Both the position numbers and the translations under genes were made by a program. A stretch of DNA of 10,327 bases. It comes from Euryarchaeota archaeon UBA501 (GTDB lineage Archaea; Thermoplasmatota; Poseidoniia; Poseidoniales; Thalassarchaeaceae). The stretch spans positions 1-10,327 of the forward strand of contig DAVT01000003.1 in the NCBI GenBank assembly GCA_002505685.1. Reading direction: 5' to 3'. Positions 5,531 to 10,327 of the stretch are shown here, piece by piece. Position 1 is the stretch's first letter. Every line of letters begins with the position of its first letter. The notes beneath the pieces were generated by a model, which worked only from the letters and a program-made list of their open reading frames with translations, was not told the origin of the DNA and ran no database searches.

Positions 5531-6778
5531 ATGTCCAGTGACTCTGATTCAATCAGCCCTTCCTCGGATGATAATCGGGGTAAGCGTGATGACGATGGAA
5601 TGGAAGGTCAGTTGCAACGACTGGAGAAGGATTACCGCGAGTTAACTGAAAAGGCTCAGAACCTTCTAACTGAGCGTGTATATTTGGAAAATGAAGTCGG
5701 GCAGCAGAAGAAAAAGGTCAACCGTTTGGAAGAAGAAATCAGAATGCTACGTTCCCCACCGCACATTGTTGGTCATGTCCAAGATTGCATCGATGATGAG
5801 AGGGTAGTCGTACGTTCATCCAATGGCACCGTATTTTTGGTATCTGCAAATCAGCGAATCGATTCTGATTTGCTTAAGCCTGGGGCAAGAGTGGCACTAA
5901 ATCAAGACACGTTATCTGTCATACAAGTACTACATGATGCATGGGATCCTTTGGTTACAGGGGCTGAAATGGTCGATGAAACCGGCATCACTTACGATGA
6001 TCTGGGTGGGTTAGATGAACAAATTCAATTGATACGAGAAAGTATTGAACTACCTCTCACATCCCCTGAGTCATTTACCCGCTTTGGTATCAAGCCACCA
6101 AAGGGAGTTTTGCTAGTTGGACCACCCGGTTGTGGGAAAACTATGTTGGCCAAGGCAGTAGCATCATCCACAGATTGTGCATTCATTCGATTGGTAGGTA
6201 GTGAACTCGCACAGAAATATATTGGCGAGGGTGGACGAATGGTCAGAGAACTGTTTGATTTGGCTAGAGAAAAAGCTCCTTCTATTGTCTTCATAGATGA
6301 AATTGATGCGATTGGAGCAAAGCGATTGGATACAGCAACCAGTGGAGACCGTGAAGTACAGCGTACATTGATGCAATTGTTGGCTGAATTGGATGGTTTT
6401 GATGCACTGGATGATGTAAAATTGATCTCCGCTACAAACAGACCTGACATTCTCGATGAAGCGCTCTTGCGACCAGGTCGTTTTGATCGAATCATTGAGA
6501 TTCCATATCCTGATGAAGAGGGTAGAGAGGCAATCCTGTCTATTCATATGGGTAAAATGCCAATGTCAAAATCATTGACCGTGTCAAAAATTGTCTCCCA
6601 AACAAAGGGATTCAGTGGAGCAGATTTGAAGGCGACATGTGTAGAAGCGGCTATGGTTGCAATACGTTCAAACCGTAAATCAGTAAATGCTACCGATTTC
6701 AGAACCGCCATCAGCAGAATTACTGAGAAAAAGGCCAATTCAAGTCGTGGCGATGCACCAGAAGATCTATTCCACTGA
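5531..6778 (+). CDS. pan: Proteasome-activating nucleotidase (PAN), AAA+ ATPase of the 20S proteasome
   Basis: A 415-residue protein. PAN hexamers unfold substrates with ATP and feed them into the 20S proteasome. An N-terminal acidic segment is followed by a coiled coil (about 24-74), a Pro-Pro turn (76-77) and an OB domain (about 78-133). The AAA domain has Walker A GPPGCGKT (197-204), pore loop YIG (230-232), Walker B FIDEID (254-259), LLAELDGF (283-290), sensor-1 Asn in SATNRPD (N303) and Arg fingers R314 and R317. The last three residues are Leu-Phe-His, an HbYX-like end with Phe for Tyr. The frame opens upstream to a TTG at 5465. The ATG at 5531 is preferred because the extension is unlike PAN and runs into the MBF1 leader. 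No Shine-Dalgarno is visible, so the mRNA may be leaderless. Confidence 0.95.
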   Translation: MSSDSDSISPSSDDNRGKRDDDGMEGQLQRLEKDYRELTEKAQNLLTERVYLENEVGQQKKKVNRLEEEIRMLRSPPHIVGHVQDCIDDERVVVRSSNGTVFLVSANQRIDSDLLKPGARVALNQDTLSVIQVLHDAWDPLVTGAEMVDETGITYDDLGGLDEQIQLIRESIELPLTSPESFTRFGIKPPKGVLLVGPPGCGKTMLAKAVASSTDCAFIRLVGSELAQKYIGEGGRMVRELFDLAREKAPSIVFIDEIDAIGAKRLDTATSGDREVQRTLMQLLAELDGFDALDDVKLISATNRPDILDEALLRPGRFDRIIEIPYPDEEGREAILSIHMGKMPMSKSLTVSKIVSQTKGFSGADLKATCVEAAMVAIRSNRKSVNATDFRTAISRITEKKANSSRGDAPEDLFH

Positions 6779-6815
6779 GGATAACGCTCATTTGGTGAAT
6801 GCCTAAGCAGTCTCC

Positions 6816-7856
6816 ATGACAGCCTTAGTCGAATGCGTGCCGAACTTTAGTGAAGGCCGTGATTTGGATATAGTCGACAAAATTGTGAACAGTGCGCGTG
6901 GTATTGAAGGGTGCTCGCTTTTGTCAGCAGAACCCGATTCTGATTACAATCGGACAGTGGTTACTTTGGCAGGTGAACCTACTGCGGTTAGTGAAGCAGC
7001 ATTTCAGATTATTCAGTCTGCAATGGAACACATCGATATGCGCGAACATACTGGTGAGCATCCACGACTTGGTGCAGTTGATGTATGCCCATTCATACCC
7101 CTGCGAGATTCGTCGTATGCCGAATGTGCAGATTTGGCGAAGGCACTCGGCCAACGTGTAGCTTCTGAATTGAAATTGCCTGTGTATTATTATGGAGAGG
7201 CCGCAACTCATCCTGATCGTACTGTCCTTTCGAACCTCAGGAGGGGGGAATATGAGGGGCTTGAGGCGCGATTGACTGGAGGCGATAATCCACACACTGA
7301 AACAACAATGTTACCCGATACCGGACCAACTGAATGGAATGAACTAGTTTCCAAATTTGGTGCCGTGGTGATTGGTTCAAGGCCAATTTTAGTTGCGTAT
7401 AATGTCAATATCGACGAGGCGGATGCCAAGGTTGCCAAAATTTGTGGAACAATCGTTAGAAGTTCGGGCAGGCTGATTAAGTCTGGAGATAAACGGATGC
7501 GCGTTTCAGGAATGCTCGATAAAGTGCAAGGTATGGGCTTGCCCCTCGAAACCCATGGTATAAGCCAAGTAAGCATGAATTTGCAAGATGTATCGATAAC
7601 AGATATGCATGATGCTTACGAATGTATACGTACACTCGCTGCGGATCATGGTGTAGATGTTTGTGGTAGTGAATTGGTAGGCCTTGCACCTCTGTCATCA
7701 TTTTTGAATGCAGGTAGATGGTATCATGATACACCAGAAAGTGCTACTGAAAGTGAATTGGTTGCTGCTGCAGTGGAAGGTCTGGGTCTTGATTCACTTT
7801 CTCCATTCGTACCTGATGAACGTATCATTGAGTATGCTGCGGGGGCGATGTCATGA
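6816..7856 (+). CDS. Glutamate formiminotransferase (FTCD N-terminal half)
   Basis: A 346-residue enzyme of histidine catabolism that moves the formimino group of N-formimino-L-glutamate to tetrahydrofolate, releasing glutamate. It begins with the family start ALVECVPNFSEGR (3-15). It contains HTGEHPRLGAVDVCPFIP (78-95), with H82 corresponding to the catalytic histidine, and LRRGEYEGL (141-149), the folate-binding-side element QVSMNLQD (251-258) and GSELVGLAPL (284-293). The length fits a transferase without the cyclodeaminase, which is encoded by the next gene with a 4-base ATGA overlap. PAN ends 37 bases upstream. No ribosome binding site lies at normal distance: GGTGA at 6794-6798 is 17 bases away and abuts a six-codon mini-ORF whose TGA overlaps this start. 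The plain glutamate formiminotransferase (5-formyl-THF cycling) role is also possible, but the neighbours favour histidine breakdown. Confidence 0.93.
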   Translation: MTALVECVPNFSEGRDLDIVDKIVNSARGIEGCSLLSAEPDSDYNRTVVTLAGEPTAVSEAAFQIIQSAMEHIDMREHTGEHPRLGAVDVCPFIPLRDSSYAECADLAKALGQRVASELKLPVYYYGEAATHPDRTVLSNLRRGEYEGLEARLTGGDNPHTETTMLPDTGPTEWNELVSKFGAVVIGSRPILVAYNVNIDEADAKVAKICGTIVRSSGRLIKSGDKRMRVSGMLDKVQGMGLPLETHGISQVSMNLQDVSITDMHDAYECIRTLAADHGVDVCGSELVGLAPLSSFLNAGRWYHDTPESATESELVAAAVEGLGLDSLSPFVPDERIIEYAAGAMS

Positions 7857-8485
7857 GTGAATATGGTAACATGTCTTTGGATGAATATCGGGATGCGCTT
7901 GCGTCAAAAAATCCAACTCCAGGAGGGGGGACTGCCTCGGCCATTGCGCTTTCTCAAGGGGCTGCATTGGCTATAATGGTCTCAAATTTGACCACTTCTA
8001 GTGAAAAATGGTCTGAAGGGTGGGAAGATGCGGAAATATGCCGAAATATCGCGACACCATTACTTGAACGAGGTCATGAATTGGCCTACGAGGATGCTCA
8101 TTCCTTTGATGCTGTAATGGACGCCTTCAAGATGCCAAAGGATACTGAACTACAAATCGACGAAAGGAGGCAAGCTATTCGTAACGGTACTCTTGAAGCA
8201 GCTCAAGTTCCGATGGAAACTGCACGTTTGGCATATGGGTTACTGGAAACGCTGTCCCCCTTGGCTCAAACGGGGAATTCGAACGCTGTCACAGATGTTG
8301 GTGTTGCTGGATTATTGATCAGCGCTGCATGTAAGGGTGCGCTACTCAACGTTGAAATTAATCTCAACTCGTTACCGGATGATATGGGTTCAGAACTTCG
8401 CAGTGAACTGGAATCACTTCGAAATAGTTGTCATATTGCATCTCGAGAAGTCATGAAGTCGGTTAACTCCCGTATGCATTCCTGA
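7853..8485 (+). CDS. Formiminotetrahydrofolate cyclodeaminase (FTCD C-terminal half)
   Basis: A 210-residue protein that cyclises 5-formimino-THF to 5,10-methenyl-THF and releases ammonia. Family signatures are LASKNPTPGGGTASA (16-30), YEDAHSFDAVMDAFKMPK (79-96) with the conserved Asp/His region, GNSNAVTDVGVAGLL (141-155) and LLNVEINL (164-171). The protein is mostly helical. It is a stand-alone version of the C-terminal half of the mammalian bifunctional enzyme. Its ATG overlaps the transferase stop (ATGA), so translation is very likely coupled, which would keep the two enzymes in equal supply for channelling the polyglutamylated folate. A second ATG at 7871 is a possible start because the family often begins near that point. 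The 3' end overlaps the aminotransferase gene tail to tail by 23 bases. Confidence 0.92.
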   Translation: MSEYGNMSLDEYRDALASKNPTPGGGTASAIALSQGAALAIMVSNLTTSSEKWSEGWEDAEICRNIATPLLERGHELAYEDAHSFDAVMDAFKMPKDTELQIDERRQAIRNGTLEAAQVPMETARLAYGLLETLSPLAQTGNSNAVTDVGVAGLLISAACKGALLNVEINLNSLPDDMGSELRSELESLRNSCHIASREVMKSVNSRMHS

Positions 8486-9725
8486 GAGCTTGTGCAAGTC
8501 GATCCATTGCTTGAACGATATCATCAACACTCACTGCACCAATGCTGATGCGAAACCATCCTGAATCTTGCTCTAACCCAAATGCTTGGAAGGGTACAAC
8601 GGCAACACCAGCCTCCTCCAGTAACCATACTCTAATCTCTTCGTTAGTCTCGCAACCAATAATGTCGAATATGTCAAAATGTGTTGATAGGTATATGCCA
8701 CCTTCGGGTTCTACATAAGACACGCCATAACGATTCAAGTTGTCTAAGCCGTTTTTCAAAGCGGACATGCGTTTGTAAATACGTAGATCTAAATCGTCAA
8801 AGAAATCTTCCAACATGCTGGTTTTGCTGTATAATTTGGCCGCTGCTTTTTGGATAGGTCGAGCTGGCCATGCACCCATATGTCCAATCAGTGCGATTAC
8901 TGGTGCTGCAAGTGATGGCGGTAATGCCATCCAACCCAATCGCAAACCAGTACCTGTGAGCGATTTTGATATGGCATCCAATGTGATTGTATAATCAAAA
9001 ATTTCAGGACACACCTGTACAGGGTGTACATGCTCAACTCCTTCTGCAGTCATCGTCGAATATACCTGATCATATACGAGAATAATCGGTTTTTTACCTG
9101 TGGATTTTCGTGCAGTATTTTCTTTGACTATAAGTTCACAAATTCTCTGTAACTCACCTCGTGTAAAGCAAGTTCCGGTTGGATTCAATGGGCTATTTAG
9201 GATGAGAACTCTAATGTCCTCTATGTGATGTGAAATTGATTCTGCAGTGGGTAGAAAGCGAGACTCTGGAGTCCCCATTAGTGGAATATCTATTGCATCA
9301 TTTAGGTGAACATAGTAGTGGTTATTCCATGCTGGTACACCATGGGCTAATCCATCTCCGGGTTCCAAAAACAATCTGAATGACGCGTAAAGTACGGGCC
9401 GTGCTCCGGAACCAACAATGATACCGTCTGAACCAACGTCTAAGTCGTAACGATGAATCATCCAATCCGAAAGTGCCTCACGCAATTCTGGTAAGCCCGC
9501 GGCGGGAGGATAATTTGTATCACCATCATTGACGGATTCGATAATTGCATCAGTCAGGTAACTCGGTACGTCAAATTGAGCAGGTGAGAAGTCACCCACT
9601 GTAAAGGGTGCCACCGATTTCCCTTCTGCAATCATTGCCCTTACACTTGCGGCGATGCTGAGAATGCGACTGCGTTCCATTCCGTTTGCCATTTCCGAAA
9701 GGCGCCACGAAATGGAATCATCCAT
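8463..9725 (-). CDS. PLP-dependent aminotransferase, fold type I class I/II
   Basis: A 420-residue cytosolic enzyme of the aspartate aminotransferase superfamily. Visible landmarks are YPPAAGLPELREALSDWM (72-89), W133 for stacking on the cofactor ring, NSPLNPTG (177-184) with the cofactor-binding N181, YDQVYS (218-223) with D219 and Y222, and SKSLTGTGLRLGW (253-265). The last holds the Schiff-base K254 and phosphate-binding R262. FRISIG (391-396) includes R392, which should bind the substrate carboxylate. The amino acid substrate cannot be told from sequence; aspartate, aromatic or other 2-oxoglutarate/glutamate-linked reactions are possible. AAGGGA (9736-9731) lies five bases before the ATG; internal ATGs at residues 12 and 16 are alternatives. 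It sits between the cyclodeaminase (convergent) and hutU (divergent), so a link to glutamate from histidine breakdown is plausible but inferred. Confidence 0.9.
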   Translation of the reverse strand: MDDSISWRLSEMANGMERSRILSIAASVRAMIAEGKSVAPFTVGDFSPAQFDVPSYLTDAIIESVNDGDTNYPPAAGLPELREALSDWMIHRYDLDVGSDGIIVGSGARPVLYASFRLFLEPGDGLAHGVPAWNNHYYVHLNDAIDIPLMGTPESRFLPTAESISHHIEDIRVLILNSPLNPTGTCFTRGELQRICELIVKENTARKSTGKKPIILVYDQVYSTMTAEGVEHVHPVQVCPEIFDYTITLDAISKSLTGTGLRLGWMALPPSLAAPVIALIGHMGAWPARPIQKAAAKLYSKTSMLEDFFDDLDLRIYKRMSALKNGLDNLNRYGVSYVEPEGGIYLSTHFDIFDIIGCETNEEIRVWLLEEAGVAVVPFQAFGLEQDSGWFRISIGAVSVDDIVQAMDRLAQALRNAYGS

Positions 9726-9814
9726 ATTTGTCCCTTGAGCACTCCGTTCTTAGCCTGTCCGGCCCACCAAGCACGGGAATAACCCTCAAGTGGCTCAATC
9801 TATCGCACATCTTC
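9726..9814. other. Divergent aminotransferase-hutU intergenic region
   Basis: These 89 bases separate two divergent starts and should hold both promoters. CTTGAG (9734-9739) and its inverted copy CTCAAG (9785-9790) lie about 45 bases apart. They are short enough to be chance. I see no clear TATA box or Shine-Dalgarno for hutU. Confidence 0.3.
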
Positions 9815-10327
9815 ATGGGTCTGGAGTCTTTGGCGCATGGTTTGCCCAATCCACTCCCTACTCATCCTGGATATGACGGTACTGTTGATCATGCTCCAAA
9901 ACGTAAGGATATCTTGTCCACTAGTGAAAAGCGTCTTGCTCTGAGAAATGCATTACGATATTTCAAGTCAGAGGATCATGATACACTCGCATCGGAATTT
10001 GCCGATGAATTGACGCGTTATGGTCGAATATACATGCATAGGTTGCGGCCTACATTATACGAAATGCGTGCACATCCAATACAAGAATACCCAGCAAAAT
10101 GTAAGCAGGCAGCAGCCATTATGTTGATGATTCAAAACAACCTTGATCCCAATGTGGCTCAATTCCCACATGAATTGATAACTTATGGAGGGAATGGCGC
10201 AGTCTTTCAGAATTGGGCACAGTACCATATTACCATGGGCTATCTTTCACAAATGACTGAGCATCAAACCTTGGTTATGTATTCTGGACACCCCATGGGA
10301 CTTTTCCCAAGCCACCCGGATGCACCT
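9815..10327 (+). CDS. hutU: Urocanate hydratase, long animal-like type (5' part, runs off the window)
   Basis: The first 171 codons of urocanate hydratase, the second enzyme of histidine degradation, which adds water to urocanate to give 4-imidazolone-5-propionate with tightly bound NAD+. The protein carries an N-terminal extension with ALRNALRYF (42-50) and EFADELTRYGRIYMHRLRP (61-79) ahead of the core. As I recall it, this pattern occurs in animal UROC1 and long bacterial HutU but not in the shorter Bacillus/Pseudomonas form. The core begins with NNLDPNVAQFPHELITYGGN (108-127), then QNWAQ (132-136) and TEHQTLVMYSGHPMGLFPS (148-166). The frame is open upstream, but the ATG at 9815 is the first ATG and gives the expected N-terminus. 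No Shine-Dalgarno precedes it, so the transcript may be leaderless. The remaining roughly three quarters of the protein lies beyond the window. Confidence 0.93.
   Translation, partial: MGLESLAHGLPNPLPTHPGYDGTVDHAPKRKDILSTSEKRLALRNALRYFKSEDHDTLASEFADELTRYGRIYMHRLRPTLYEMRAHPIQEYPAKCKQAAAIMLMIQNNLDPNVAQFPHELITYGGNGAVFQNWAQYHITMGYLSQMTEHQTLVMYSGHPMGLFPSHPDAP

Noticed and set aside
6025..6495. Long minus-strand open frame opposite the PAN AAA domain
   Set aside because: It is antisense to the conserved Walker motifs; the Ser/Pro-rich translation resembles no protein and has no ribosome binding site that I can see.
7208..7576. Minus-strand open frame opposite the formiminotransferase
   Set aside because: It is a shadow of the sense gene with no recognisable motifs and no sensible neighbour.

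Overview
The window looks archaeal, most likely a euryarchaeon of the Thermoplasmatota side. A marine Poseidoniales-like (Marine Group II/III) genome is my best guess, but that placement is inference. The archaeal call rests on a single-AAA proteasome-activating nucleotidase (PAN), an archaeal MBF1 (zinc ribbon plus Cro/C1 HTH), a Tsr3-type rRNA modification enzyme, and an archaeal/eukaryotic-like methionyl-tRNA synthetase with a fused C-terminal tRNA-binding domain. Genes are tightly packed, with several 1-4 base overlaps, and most starts are preceded by GGAGG- or GGTGA-type ribosome binding sites. No tRNA, rRNA, CRISPR array, IS element or phage gene was seen, and no gene-free stretch exceeds about 100 bases.

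Layout: (1) bases 1-945 hold the 3' end of an unrecognised gene followed 4 bases later by an RDD-like membrane protein with a histone-H1-like Lys/Ala tail. (2) 1020-4368 is a two-gene unit: a CNNM/CorC-like DUF21-CBS membrane protein and metG. (3) On the minus strand, 5431-4365 encodes MBF1 and tsr3, overlapping by one base. This unit meets metG tail to tail over a shared TTAA. (4) Divergent from MBF1, and separated by about 100 bases, is PAN (5531-6778). (5) 6816-8485 encodes the two halves of formiminotransferase-cyclodeaminase as separate ATGA-overlapping genes. (6) A PLP aminotransferase lies on the minus strand (9725-8463). (7) The window ends inside a divergently transcribed urocanate hydratase of the long, animal-like type.

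Regions 5-7 look like part of a histidine catabolic cluster. HutU converts urocanate to imidazolone propionate. After the imidazolonepropionase step (not in the window), the formiminotransferase and cyclodeaminase pass the formimino carbon and nitrogen to tetrahydrofolate, giving glutamate, ammonia and methenyl-THF. The aminotransferase could work on the glutamate released, but its substrate is unknown. The PAN/MBF1/Tsr3 block links protein quality control, transcription/translation fidelity and ribosome maturation.

The observations most worth following are: a strong internal Shine-Dalgarno plus ATG inside metG, exactly at the boundary of the Trbp111-like domain; a perfect 8-bp hairpin that buries the MBF1 ribosome binding site; a dyad-rich TATA region ahead of the DUF21-CBS gene; and a Tyr-to-Phe variant of the C-terminal HbYX motif in PAN.
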